A stretch of 64,000 bases of DNA, taken from the NCBI RefSeq assembly GCF_023278565.1, contig NC_064676.1, forward strand, positions 1,798,001 through 1,862,000, given 5' to 3'. The position numbers and the translations under genes are program-made. Positions within the stretch are counted from its first letter, which is position 1. The number at the start of each line of letters is the position of its first letter. Origin of the DNA: Colletotrichum lupini. Lineage: Eukaryota > Ascomycota > Sordariomycetes > Glomerellales > Glomerellaceae. A model generated the notes under the pieces. That model ran no database searches, was not told the DNA's origin, and saw only the letters and a program-made list of their open reading frames with translations. Shown piece after piece: positions 1-13,215 of this stretch.

Positions 1-1114
1 TAATGTGAAATGGGGTGAGGAGGGAAAGAAGATCGTCAGACGTTTTCTCCAACGAGGATGGCTTCCCCTTGGTCGGGTGGCAGGTATTACGGAGTACTCA
101 GAGACTCAGAGTCCTCGTCGTTACGGAGGCTCCCGACCGGTGGGCGATGGCGCAATCGCAAAGCTTCCTAATTCGGCGAAGTCTGTCAGCCGTGGCCAAT
201 CAGCGGAGTGGGGGCACCTCAGGCACCCCCTCCGGAGACAACACTCGGCCATCTAACCTCCCACACACACACACACACCTCCCCCCTCTCCTGCTCTGCC
301 TCATAGTCTCAAAACTCGCAGTCCTCGTCGGAGAATCTTTCGGACTTGAAGACGGACGCGGCAGCATCACGTCTTTGCTCTGGGCACATTAGCTACCGGG
401 GCTACCTTGCCCATTGGCATATTTGCTCCGTTCCTTGTCACAAGCCTTTCTTGTCGACACCCTCCACATGGGCGCAAGCAAAACAGAAAACATGAATGAA
501 ACCCCCATTGAACGTGAAGTAGTCGTTCGCCAGAGAAAAGGGCAGATGACATGTAGTCAAAACTATGTTGACAATGACATCGCCCGTTGGCCAAGACACG
601 TTGCCAGGGGGTGTCGTTCCGAGAGCCCGGGGTTTTAATCGGTAGGCGGAGAATTCTGGGGTAAGGTTTTTTATTTGGAGAAACCAACTCTCACTTCTCC
701 GGCTAGGCCATCCGGACCCGGTCGCTATCAGCAGCAGCAGAAAAGTTGTCAACACCATCTTTTCTCTCTCGCCCTTGGCCCCCTTGTCCGACCATATGGT
801 TCACCTCCACTAGTATGTGGGTTCTTTCGAAGACGCAAGACCGAGCATAGATGTCGTGAGCCATGATCTGCTAGCCTCAATCAGACATATCAGAAGTTTG
901 AGGAACGACTATTAAGTTGAGCATCAAGAACGTCTCCGTTCTTGAGACTGGAGCTTCGTGTCGATCACCGTCAGTCTACGCTACCTTTTTGTTTCCCTTT
1001 TTCTTCGCAAGCGAAACCTCGGGCGAGTGTGTGTGCTCCGGCCTCCACCTCACTTTTTGCTTACACGAGCTCTCTCGCTTGAACCAAGCGACGGCAGCAG
1101 TAGCAACAGCAAAG
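1..1114. other. Intergenic / upstream region of MFS gene
   Basis: No gene is supported here. Open frames on both strands are short, mutually overlapping and match no family I know. The stretch just before the transporter start (about 970-1114) is pyrimidine-rich in places and ends in a CA-rich context before ATG, as in fungal leaders. One GATA-type core (TGATAG on the minus strand, near 726-731) could bind a nitrogen regulator, but a single short match proves nothing. Confidence 0.5.
262..278. repeat. (CA)n microsatellite
   Basis: An uninterrupted CA dinucleotide run of about eight units, in non-coding DNA upstream of the MFS transporter. Simple-sequence repeats of this size are common in fungal intergenic DNA; no function is implied. 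Confidence 0.9.
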
Positions 1115-2991
1115 ATGGCCGACGTCGAGCCCACCGCGCGGAAAACGGCCAGCGACAGCGGGAAGGACGCCGTGTCCATATACCAGGACTCGGACGCGCC
1201 TGTCATCGGTCGCGAGAATCTGTCTGACCTCGTACCGCCGCATGAGTCTTATGAAGGAAAGCACAGATGGGATCCCGCCGCGACCTGGACAGAGGCTGAG
1301 GAGAGGAAGGTGGTTCGCATCACCGACATCAAGTTGCTGACGATGCTGTGTATCATGGTATGCGAAGCCACTTTGAGGTCATGAGAAGCTATTTTGCTAA
1401 TATTAAACCAGTTCTTTGGCCTGCAATTGGATAGAGGAAACTTGAGCAATGCTCTGGCAGATGATTTCCTCAAAGACCTGAAGCTCAGCAGTGACGACTA
1501 CAACAACGTACGTTCTGGCAGTCTGCCTCTTTGACTATCTCAATTACTAACACACGCTCTTGTAGGGAACCACAATTCAGCTGGTGTGCTTCCTGGCCGC
1601 CGAGTTCCCCGTCCAGTTCCTCACCAAGCGCTTCGGTTTCAAGTACGTTCTGCCGACCATGATGATGATGTGGGGAACCGTCTCCTGGACGCAGGCCTGG
1701 ATCACGACCCGCGCCGGCTTCTACGTGACGAGAGCCCTCATCGGCGCCTGCGAGGGTGGCTTCATTCCTGGTACTATTCTCTTCGCGACCTACTTTTACA
1801 CATCAAAGGAGCTGTCCGTTCGACTGGCCGTGTTTTGGTCCACGCTTAACGTTGCACGAGTCATCTCGGCTCTGCTGGCGGCGGGTATCCTCAAGATGCG
1901 CGGCATTGGTGGACACACCGGCTGGTTCTGGCTCTTCCTGTTGGGTATGTGATCTGCTCCCTCGCCTTTTCGTCTCTTGTGTGTCTTGTCGCTGACTAGC
2001 CGCTCAGAGGGTCTCCTGACTTGTGTTTTGGCTGTCATGGTATGTCTGCCCGCGTTTCTTCCCCCGCTTTCTCTCTTCCGAGGTATGGTGATTCGAAATG
2101 ATTCCCCCCACTGACCCCATGTTGTTACAGGCATTCCTCTGGCTCCCCGCCTCCCCGACGAACACTACGACGGTCCTCTGGAGAAAGCCGTGGTACACAG
2201 AGAAACAGGAGGTCATCATGATCAACCGCATCCTCCGCGACGACCCCGCAAAGGGCCTCACTGCGCTGAAGGAGCCCATGACATTCAAGGACATCAAGAA
2301 CGCATGGCTCGACCCCTCCATGTGGGGCCTGTACCTCATCGGCCTCGTCGCCTACATTCCGGCCACGCCCGTCCAGGCGTACTTGACGCTCACCCTCCGC
2401 CGCCTGGGTTTCACGACGTTCAACGCCAACATGCTCACGGTGCCCTCGGCCGTGCTGCAAATCATTACGATGCTCACGCTGGCCTTTAGCAGCGACTACT
2501 TCAAGGAGCGGGCGTTCCACTGCATCTTTGGCGAGCTCTGGATCATGCCCCTGCTCATCACCCTCCTCACGCTGCCCGACGGTGGACGCGAATGGAGCCG
2601 ATTTTCGGTTATTACGCTCATCTCTGGCTACCCTTACTTCCACCCAATCGTTTCATCGTGGATCTCGGAGAACACGTTCGACGTCAAGAAGCGCGCCATC
2701 TCGGCAGCGACGTACAACGTCATTGTGCAGATCGGGTCCCTCGCTGGATCCCAAATCTACCGCGCCTACGATGCGCCGTACTACAAGCGCGGCAACACGG
2801 TCTGCGTGTCGATTTGCGCCTTTAGTCTCGTTGTGTTCCTGGTCCACCGTCAAGTTCTTGTGCTGCTGAACAAGCGCAAGGCGCGGGTGTGGGACGCCAT
2901 GTCCAACGAGGAGCGGCTGGCGTACCAGAGTGATGCGGCAGCGCGCGAGCAGGACGGAAACAAGCGTTTGGATTTCAGATTTGTCTACTAG
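1115..2991 (+). CDS. MFS transporter, anion:cation symporter (Dal5/allantoate permease-like) family
   Basis: A 12-helix plasma-membrane permease of the ACS group of the major facilitator superfamily, which imports organic anions such as allantoate, nicotinate, pantothenate or biotin; the substrate cannot be read from sequence. Five exons join in frame: 1115-1357, 1412-1507, 1566-1944, 2008-2039 and 2131-2991, giving 536 residues, a normal family length. The N-terminal ~65 residues are hydrophilic. Helix 1 carries the family motif around LDRGNLSNA (residues 87-95), and the tail ends in the characteristic GNKRLDFRF block. The start was chosen because it is the first in-frame ATG of exon 1, in the context AAAG-ATG. 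Introns are 54-91 nt with GTATG/GTACG donors. No neighbour suggests a substrate: the downstream factor and glucosidase concern alpha-glucosides, which this family does not normally carry. Confidence 0.9.
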
Positions 2992-4194
2992 GAGGGTAAT
3001 CATGCCATATGCATTGTATGCGTATATGCATGAGTATAGCTCGAGGACAATATTTAAAAACTTGATGGGCGATATAAGTTTGGATACCAGTCCATGAAAA
3101 GGACAAGATTATGATTATAATAAAGATGGTAGAGACCAAAATGACGAGAACAAGGTACTACCATGCATGCGCTAGGAGGCATTGTAATTTTCTTCAACTA
3201 ATTAAATTACATTATACGTAATATGCCCGCATTGCACTCCCAATCAGGTCAATTGATAATCATAACATCGTGCTACCTAATGTTCTTGGTAGAAAGATGC
3301 ATATTCTCGTTCGTTTTGTTCGCTTGAAATTCGAGATACCCCTCTACGTACCTACACTTAGGTAATAATGGATGAGCGCTGATTGGCCCCGTGTGACATC
3401 CCGGGCTGGACCAAATCGCTGGGAGGTCGGCGGCCCGGACAGCGGTCAAGGACATTACCGCAGTGAGAGGCCGAATTTGCGGGGAAATACAGCGCCAAGG
3501 TCTCTTAACGGGCGCCACCTGTCGACCCCAAGCCCCCCTCAAGCGGACTGAAGCGTGTCAAGCTGCAGGGAGGCAGGCACGGCGGAAGGTCCACAGCTCC
3601 CCTGATCGGCTTAGCGCAGCGAGCACACCATCGGTCGTCGACTCCTCCCTGCGCATCTCAGACGTCCGCAGATGCTCTCCCATCCCCATTTTTCTTGGTC
3701 CAACCTTTCCGTGCCTCTCTTAGTCACCTCGAGACGTGTAGGCGCCGGTGACAGCTTTCTCTCTGCCTCGATTCGAATCAAGCAAGGAACGCCAGTCTTT
3801 TACTCAGACTATGCCAGAGTCGCCTGACCCTCGCAGCCTTGCTTTGTAATACCTGCGGATAGCCTCACTCGTACCTCATACCCTTACGTGCTTGTCACCT
3901 CGCTTACCCACTTACGCCCCTACGAACTACGGATACACGGTCTTGGTCAAGCCCAGCCTGCCGGGAACCTGGGGACCCGTTTCTTCTGGTGCAAGTGACA
4001 GACTTCACAACACCCGCCCTCACACAACTTGCATACATCCACGACTTTGACGTATTACCTGGCGAATCCCCAAAAAGAAAGTCAGTCCACGGCAGGTGCG
4101 AGCTGCCATGACACGGCACGAGTAGGGTAGCAGGGCCGACGTTGTTCTCCCCCTCCCCCCTTTCCGTCCTCTCTCCGTCTCTTTCGCGGAGACA
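2992..4194. other. Intergenic: MFS 3' end and Zn2Cys6 factor upstream region
   Basis: About 1.2 kb without a supported gene. The first ~300 bases are clearly AT-rich, fitting a transcript 3' end. The remainder is GC-richer, and the last ~60 bases before the regulator's ATG are a CT-rich tract typical of a fungal transcription start region. No repeat or RNA gene was seen. Confidence 0.6.
3119..3124 (+). terminator. Candidate polyadenylation signal AATAAA
   Basis: A perfect AATAAA lies 128 nt after the MFS stop codon, within an AT-rich stretch. Fungal poly(A) signals are loose, so this is a plausible but unproven 3'-end element. Confidence 0.4.
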
Positions 4195-6504
4195 ATGTCA
4201 TCCGGGCGCAAGATTGGCAAAAGAGCTTGTGACGCCTGCAAGATCCGCAAGATCAAATGCACAGAGGTCCCGCCCTGTGATGGCTGCGTCGCCATCGGGA
4301 CATCATGCACCTTCAACAAGGTCCCCGCCACTAGGGGCCCACGGAACCTGAGGGCGAAGACGATACGCCAGATTGCCCAGGCCCAGAAGGAGGGCTCTGC
4401 TGCTGCTAGAACTGCTGGTGCTTCTGCTTCTTCTTCTGCCCCCGCTGGCACCACCGGTGCCGCCGGTTCTGCATCCTCCGTCTCACCTACCGGTGATGGG
4501 GCTTCCGCTTCAACCCCGGCTGTTGCCGCCGCCTCTTCGGGCGTTCCATCCTCATCCCGGTCCCCATCGTCCTCCGAGGGAGGATCATCCGAGGCCACTG
4601 GGAGCGCCGCGAGTGGGCAACGACTCGTCCGACAGGACAATGCCCTCCAGCCGCAAAGGACGCCCAGCGCATCACTGGTTTGGAGGTTGTGTATCTACCG
4701 TCTGCGTCTCTTCCCCGTCTGGCCCATCATTGCAGTCGAAGACATCATGGCCTCGCTGTCCCGCGATGCTGACGACCTCGAATCATACGTCTTGGCCAAC
4801 GCCGTGGGAGCTGCCACCATTGCCCAGCTCAAGCTGGCCACGACTGACAACGACGACCCGGCGACGGCAGGTTCGATGGAGGCCGAGTGCCAGCGGTCGA
4901 GAATGGCGCTCCAGGAACGCGAGGGAGGCCCGCCCATGAACCTCAACTGGTTGAGGACGTCCTTCTTCCTCCACGTCTATCACGAGAACCAGCAGCCCGG
5001 AGGGGCCAAGTCGCTTCTCTACCTCCGAGAGGCCATCACCATTGCTCAAATCATGGGATTGCACAAGGAGTCGTCGTACGTGGCTCTGCCCTTGGCGGAG
5101 CAGCAGATGCGGAGGAGGACACTTTGGCTACTATTTGTCACGGAAAGGTTTGTTCTACCCCTGAAGATTCTCCATCGAGCTGCTTTCTGACAAAAATGGC
5201 AGAGGCGTGGCCATGCTTCACAAGTTACCTGTGGCGCTCAAGTCCAACACCCGTTTTCCGTCCTTAGACGGTTCAGGGGTTGGCGAGGATGAAGGCCACA
5301 TTCTACCTGCTTTCAAAAAGTTAGCCGACCTCTTCTGGATATTCGATCAGAGCGGCGCCTTTGACATCCTCCAGAACTCGGACGACGAGGACGCCCTGTG
5401 GTCCATGGCGGAGGGCCTGCAAACGGCTAGTAGAGCGTGTCTCGATGTCGTGCAGCAGAAACTTCAGCAAATTCCCCTGGACTCTGATGCCAGCAACGAT
5501 GTCCAGCGAGCCGACATCGTTGTGACGCGTCAATGGATGCAGGCCGTGTTGTGGAAAGTCACTATGAACCATGGCCGCGCTTGGTCTTCCAACAGAAATA
5601 ACAACACTGTCACCTCGTTATCTCACCCCATCCAGATCGCCAAGGAGTTTCTCCAGTTGATTTCACAACTTCCCAGTACGGCCATTGAAGCCCATGGCCC
5701 CGGAATCGTAAGGCCCCATATCGGACAAAATATACTTATATAGGTATATATCGTTTTTCCCTTTACTAATTTGACTACCAGGAGTTCAAAATCTACGAGA
5801 TTGCCAGCGCAGTGACGGATGCCGTGGCGAACAACTTTCGTCTTCCTCGCACCTCCGCCGACGGCTCAAGAGACATTCTCCTCCAGCTGCAGCGGGTCCT
5901 TGCGTCGTGTCGCGGCGGCAATAAAGCCCTCTTGGAGATGCTCTGCGCCCGCATAGCCGAGGTCCAGGACGGCCCGCTGCTGATCATGAACAGGAGCCCG
6001 ACGTCGAGGATCCAGGAGGTCGACGATGACCAGTGGCGGGATGACGGGAATCATGCTGCTGCTGCTGCGGCGGCGGCGGCGGCAAACGGCCAGGCAGACA
6101 TGTTTGCACCCATCAACGGCGTATCTCAGACCTATGGACAACCATCTCACTCCAACTTTTCACCAATGTTTGATAAAGATGGTACCTCCGCGCAGGGCAT
6201 GACCAACGGCAACACAGTACCTCTGTCACCTCAGCGGCAGGGCATCGGCAGAACCCCCGTCTGGGATCAATCCACCAGCCAGATGGGGTCCGGCGCCCCC
6301 CATGACCTAATTGATCAGCTGCAGCACTTTGACGGCTCCTTCAACACCGTCGAGTCCAACGGCACGCTCGATATGCTCTTTGCCAATGGGGCGTTGTGGG
6401 ACAACGTCGCAAACGACGATTGGATGGCGTCGGTGCAGGGGAATCCGGGCGTGTTCAACAGCCCGACGCAGTCTTCGGCCAATTTGCAAAGGACGTATGA
6501 GTAG
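4195..6504 (+). CDS. Zn(II)2Cys6 transcription factor, MAL-activator-like
   Basis: A nuclear transcription factor. Exons 4195-5147, 5203-5707 and 5782-6504 give 726 residues. The binuclear zinc cluster is complete, with Cys 12, 15, 22, 28, 31 and 38 spaced CX2CX6CX5CX2CX6C. It is followed by an RGPRNLRAKTIRQIA-type linker resembling the region after the cluster in yeast MAL activators. A Ser/Ala/Pro-rich low-complexity linker (about 65-150) precedes the fungal-specific middle homology region, seen near YLREAITIAQ (276-285) and the RRRTLWLLFVTER stretch split by intron 1. A ten-Ala run (about 578-587) and a Gln/Asn-rich tail could be activation regions. It lies tail to tail, 436 nt from the end of an alpha-glucosidase gene, which makes alpha-glucoside control the natural guess. 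That role is inferred from similarity and position; an unrelated regulon is possible. Confidence 0.88.
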
Positions 6505-6940
6505 CGAACTACCGTTCTGGGCTGTTTTGTGATTTGTGGCCGTTGAGGATGCTTGTGGGTCAGAAGAAATCGTTTACGAGCCGTAAGAGTTGATGGTATA
6601 TATGGGCAAGCACTCGACTTGAAGTGACACAAATGCCTACGTCTTAGCCAAGACTGAAGCACGAACTCTGGCGTTCAGGCGTCGAAGGAGAGAGTCATGA
6701 GCGTGGTTTCCGAATCCCTAGGTAAGCTGTCATCCTCATCTGGCCTCTCCATCCTCTGGATCTATCTCTGACTACCCACCAGATCAAAAGCCGTGACATG
6801 ATGATAAGCAATCTCAAAAAGGCACAAGTATGTCTGCAAGGAGAACGCAAAAATAGTAAACGCAAAAATAGTACTCCAGATTTTTGTCTACATTCTATAA
6901 CTTAGTTTTTATACCCAACCGCTTCCAACAGTCAAAAACA
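6505..6940. other. Convergent intergenic (3' regions of regulator and glucosidase)
   Basis: Both flanking genes end here, so this holds two 3' untranslated regions, probably overlapping. It becomes AT-rich towards the glucosidase stop and contains a perfect 15-bp tandem duplication. No open frame is credible. Confidence 0.6.
6844..6873. repeat. Perfect 15-bp tandem duplication
   Basis: The unit AACGCAAAAATAGTA occurs twice back to back, about 70 nt beyond the glucosidase stop codon on its transcript side. It may be a simple slippage product; any role in 3'-end formation is speculation. Confidence 0.85.
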
Positions 6941-9048
<2,108 letters not shown>

Positions 9049-9325
9049 TGTGGGCGGAGACTTGTGTGTATTGTAGGTTTTACGGTGAGACGTAGTGTGG
9101 AACTGTTAGATGATGCGAAGCTTTCGAGAGTAGAAAGCTGTGATGCCGGTTCGGGGTCGTTTGCGTAGCTGTTTTGGAATACACGCAATGCGGCAACGGA
9201 CTTTGAGAAACGAACAGCGTCTGGTAATATAAGAATAAAGAGGTCTACGTCTTATACAATTTGAAAGAGCTGCAAAGACAAGAGCAAGCAGAGACTCCTT
9301 TAAGAGATTCAAAGTTCAGGCTCTC

Positions 9326-9339
9326 CGGTAAGAGGGCGG
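9326..9339. promoter_or_regulatory. CGG-N8-CGG site (AmyR/MAL-type zinc-cluster site), glucosidase promoter
   Basis: Two CGG triplets in direct orientation separated by exactly eight bases, 278-291 nt upstream of the alpha-glucosidase ATG. This spacing is the known target of the Aspergillus amylolytic activator AmyR. Binding by the neighbouring factor is an inference. Confidence 0.5.
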
Positions 9340-9341
9340 GG
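9336..9341 (+). promoter_or_regulatory. CreA-type site GCGGGG overlapping the CGG-N8-CGG element
   Basis: Matches the CreA consensus SYGGRG and shares bases with the right half of the activator-type site, so the two proteins could not easily bind together. A second GCGGGG lies at 9382-9387. The word is short and frequent in GC-rich DNA. Confidence 0.4.
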
Positions 9342-9381
9342 GGGTTGGTTAGCGGTTTGGTAATAGGAGCTTGGTCCGTTG

Positions 9382-9387
9382 GCGGGG
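9382..9387 (+). promoter_or_regulatory. Second CreA-type site GCGGGG
   Basis: A second SYGGRG match, 46 nt from the first. Paired CreA sites are usually needed for repression in Aspergillus, which slightly raises the chance that both are real. Confidence 0.35.
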
Positions 9388-9437
9388 GAGGAGGGGCTCA
9401 GCAAAGAGTTTCTGCGAGTAAAGACTGGTCGTGGTGA

Positions 9438-9445
9438 CCAATTGG
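9438..9445. promoter_or_regulatory. Palindromic CCAAT/ATTGG box
   Basis: The sequence CCAATTGG gives a CCAAT box on both strands about 390 nt upstream of the glucosidase start. CCAAT boxes recruit the Hap complex in fungal promoters, including amylase promoters. Its use here is inferred. Confidence 0.35.
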
Positions 9446-11672
9446 AAGAATTTGGAGATGGGAAAGCGTTGGCTTGGACGAAGCTGAGTAAGGCGGACAA
9501 GCCAGTGTTCAGCTAAACACGAGACACAAAAAGACGGCGCGTGGGCTGGTTGTACTTGGTAAGGTGGTAGGGAAGAGATGATCGGCGGGTTGTTGCAGCC
9601 AACTTTCAGGTACGTGGGATCCCTTTTGCGTGGGGAATGGGTTGATAATTACCGACCCGACACTTGGGGACCACGGGAGAATTCGAGCGAGAAAAGCGAG
9701 CGAGAAAGGGACGAATGACGAGAGGGAATGGGCTTTCTGGAGACTCTCTCTCTCACTTCCCCCGTCGGGTCTTCCCCGAATCGGAGGTTGAATGCAGCTG
9801 CCCCTCCATCGAACCCGTCTCCGTCATGCGGGGTAACTTTTTGGCTGCCCCAAGGGCTGGGCTACATGCTCTGCACAGTAAAGTTGCGGAGGTTCCGCCC
9901 TGTTTGCAGGTACCTCGACTTATACTTGTATATGGGTGAGACGAATGTACATGTTTGAGCATAAAGGTACCTATTAAGCAAACGTTCCCTTACGTAACTA
10001 CCTTACCTATTCAAGAAACAAGAAAACATGTAGGAGTATGATGATCTCTCAAGCAGGTACAGCCGCAGACGCGCGGGAGATGTTCAGGAAGCAGTTTGCA
10101 TTAATGTCATTACGTTGTGTCGTGTTGCAGGTTGAGAAGATCAACCCTCCCATTGTGTAACTGCGCCTGCGTTGAAAGCAAAGAGGTGTGGTGTGGTAGT
10201 GCTGGGTTCCTCCCAAGTGGATGGATGTGTGTGTGTGTTACCCAGTGCCCCGCCGGCGGTGCTGGCCCACCGTCCACACGAGCAGCCCCCGACCCCGTCC
10301 CCGAGATTTTTGCCGGGTCCACCGATTCTACAGGGGTTCATTCGGGACCCGGAGCCTTAGGATCTTAGAGGGAATAGGCCGGACTTGCGGAGGCTTCACA
10401 AAGCCCAGCGACTTGTAGTTCACGGAGAGCACGCCGATAATATGTAGAATGATGCAGGGTGCTCTATATCATTGTTCATGTTTTTCTCTCTCTTGTAAGT
10501 GGCATGAAATGGCAACACTGACGGCTCATAAATTCCATATCCAGTACTTCGAACTGCGTCAAATGGTGGTCAGATGGCCTTGTCGTATCGGAATGTTCTT
10601 GTGACAAAGTGAGTATTAGCTGGACCAATTTGATAGTAGTAGGTAGACTCTTGTAAGCCTTCGACGTTCATCTATGAATCTCCCAATCTGCCAAAAGCCA
10701 GTATATCAACGAGAGCTCGGCACCATCGGCAGTCACGGCAAGCACAAGCCTGTTGCCATTTCGACAAAGCTCTTCTCCAACTCTCAGCGGGATCATGAAT
10801 TATTACACACCCCCGGCCCCGTCTTCCAGGGTCCGGAATTCTCATCGCGACGGAGGCTACTCCCGGAGCCGGGCTGGGCTGGCCCGTCAGACTGCCACAA
10901 CCGCCTCCAACTTCTCTAGCGATGTTAATGGTAGTACAACATGCTCTATTCAGCAGTCATTCAAGCGGACATCTCGATGGTCACCGCGGTGCAGCCTCCA
11001 CGTCAGACACCTCAGAGACTGAAAGAGAAAGCGCCATAAGCCAAAACAACCATCGAGTCCCCCCCAAGCGCGTCTAGTACATATCTACCGGTCCGGCTTT
11101 CGACCGCGAGAAGTACGGAAAGCCGGCCTACCTGAGTGCCTAGACAACTCCCCTGGTGGTTGGCCCTGCCGCGATCCGTTTATATGTATGTACCTACTTA
11201 CTTATGGGATATGCATGATGGTAATCCTTCGGGGACCAACATGCGGTTTGGTCCTTTACCCAGCTGCAGCCAGCCGCACCGCGCCGCTGCGAGGTGGGCC
11301 ATTGGTCAATGCCAGTCGGATTCCCACTACTTTAGCTGCTAGCATGACGTGGGTGGGGTGGTTATGGAGGGGTAAAAAAAGAAACATCACTTTCCGATAA
11401 TATCTCCGCAGAGAGGGAGGAGGGGTGCGGGGCAAGCTCTTTTGGAGCTTTCCCATGTTGCGCGAGAGCGAAGACGGAGGGGTAAAATCATTAGCAGGCA
11501 GTGTATCCGTAACGGAAAAAAAAAAGTAGATGAGAGTGAATGTAAACATACAATCTTACATCCTTTTTCGCATACTTGCCACTTCCCTACGCTTCGAGAG
11601 ACGACGCCCGACGCCGAGATACCTAGATTACCCCTAATCACCAACCTGACAGACCGAGTAGAACAAGACACA

Positions 11673-13215
11673 ATGGCGTGGGAAGAGCCTAGAAAGACGG
11701 GCATGCAGTACCGCCGCCTGGGTAACTCGGGACTTCACGTCTCGGTGCTGGGTTTGGGCGGTTGGTTGACGTACGTTTCTCCCACCTATTTCCCCACGCG
11801 AAATTGCAAAGTGCTTCGTAGGACCTTCGTGCTGACTTTGGTGAATACAACAGGTTCGGCGGCCACGTTGAGAATGGTATGTACGGGACGGGGACTCAAG
11901 CGAATCTTCTGCGAGACTCGTGTGTTTTGGCAGCGTCACTGACGGTTACGACGCGCTGCAGAACAGACGTTTGCGTGTATGAAGCAGGCTTACGACCTTG
12001 GCGTCAACTTTTTCGATACAGCTGAGAGGTGAGTCTCCCCAGAACCTCTCCCGTGCGACACCATGCGGTTGCGGCCGAGTGAGGCGAAGATGGAGGAGCT
12101 AATCACAAGCCGCTCCATACAGCTATGCGGGCGGAAACTCGGAGATCATCATGGGCCAGGCCATCAAGAAGTTCAACTGGAACCGTAACGACATCGTCGT
12201 CACAACAAAGGTGAGTCTTGCACCACGGAACTCCGCAGGAGCAACGACGGCGCGCAGTCGAACCACGAGTTGTTCTAACCCGTCGCGCGCACGTACAGCT
12301 CAACTGGGGCGGCGCCAACGGCCAAGTCCTCGTCAACAACCACGGCCTCTCGCGCAAGCACATCATCGAAGGCCTCCGCGCCTCCCTCAAGCGCCTCGAC
12401 CTCGAGTACGTCGACATCGTCTACGCCCACCGGCCGGACCGCCTGACCCCCATGGAGGAGACGGTCCGCGCCTTCAACCACGTCATCGACAAGGGCTACG
12501 CCATGTACTGGGGCACGTCGGAGTGGAGCGCCGACGAGATCGCCGAGGCCTGCGGCGTCGCGAAGGACCTCAGGATGATCGCGCCCGTCGTCGAGCAGCC
12601 GCAGTACAACATCCTCGAGCGCCGCAAGGTCGAGTACGAGTTCCAGCGGCTGTACCAGCGCTTCGGCCTCGGCCTGACCGTCTTCAGCCCCATCAAGATG
12701 GGCCTGCTGAGCGGCAAGTACAACGACAACCCCGACGCGCCGCCGGCCGGGAGCCGGTTTGCGGAGGGCAAGGGCGATAAGTTTGTCAACTGGGCCAACA
12801 AGGAGTGGTACGGTAACGACGAGTGGAAGGCACTGATTCAGAACGTCGTAAAGCTCAAGGTGAGTTTCCTATTGTTGTTGCTGTCGTTTGGTACTCCCCC
12901 GCGCGTCCGCTGCTAGCGCCGCCGGCGACACTCGCGACTCGGGACCAAGGAGATCATGATGGCTGACTGGGACGTGTGTGTGTGTGTGATTAGGGTATTG
13001 CGGAGAAGCTCGGTGCAACGCAGTCACAGCTGGCCCTGGCGTGGTGCCTCAAGAACCCCAACGTTACCTCCGTGATCACCGGAGCCTCACGGCCGGAGCA
13101 AATCGTGGAGAATGTGGGCGCATTGAAGGTTCTGGAGAAGCTGACGCCCGAGATCATGGCCGAGGTCGATGCCATTGTGGGAGAGGTTAAGTTGGACCCG
13201 GCAAGACAAGATTAG
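11673..13215 (+). CDS. Aldo/keto reductase, voltage-gated K+ channel beta-subunit-like (AKR6 type)
   Basis: An NADPH-dependent aldehyde/ketone reductase with a TIM-barrel fold, of the group that includes animal Kv-beta subunits. Six exons, 11673-11770, 11854-11876, 11962-12028, 12123-12210, 12299-12859 and 12994-13215, give 352 residues. Exon 2 is only 23 nt. The catalytic tetrad is complete: D59 (NFFDTAE), Y64 (SYAGG), K92 (VVTTK) and H136 (YAHRPD). The C-terminal half shows the cofactor-binding segments, including [11 protein letters not shown] and the ITGASRPEQ region near the end. No signal peptide or membrane segment is seen, so it is probably cytosolic. Fungal members often act in aldehyde detoxification or on unknown carbonyls; a channel partner cannot be inferred. 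Neighbouring genes give no hint of substrate. Confidence 0.93.

Larger units (their letters stand above)
9049..11672. other. Intergenic: glucosidase promoter and upstream region of aldo/keto reductase
   Basis: About 2.6 kb with no supported gene. The left ~600 bases form the glucosidase promoter, with a CGG-N8-CGG site, two CreA-like GCGGGG words and CCAAT boxes. The middle (about 9,900-10,030) carries scattered GGTACCT words, and about 10,210-10,240 has a short GT run. Open frames are short and featureless. Confidence 0.55.

Noticed and set aside
438..758. Minus-strand frame of 106 codons starting with a signal-peptide-like segment (MVLTTFLLLLIATG)
   Set aside because: The remainder has no cysteine pattern, domain or codon bias, and no second exon or promoter supports it. 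A chance hydrophobic start from a CAG-repeat-like stretch is enough to explain it.
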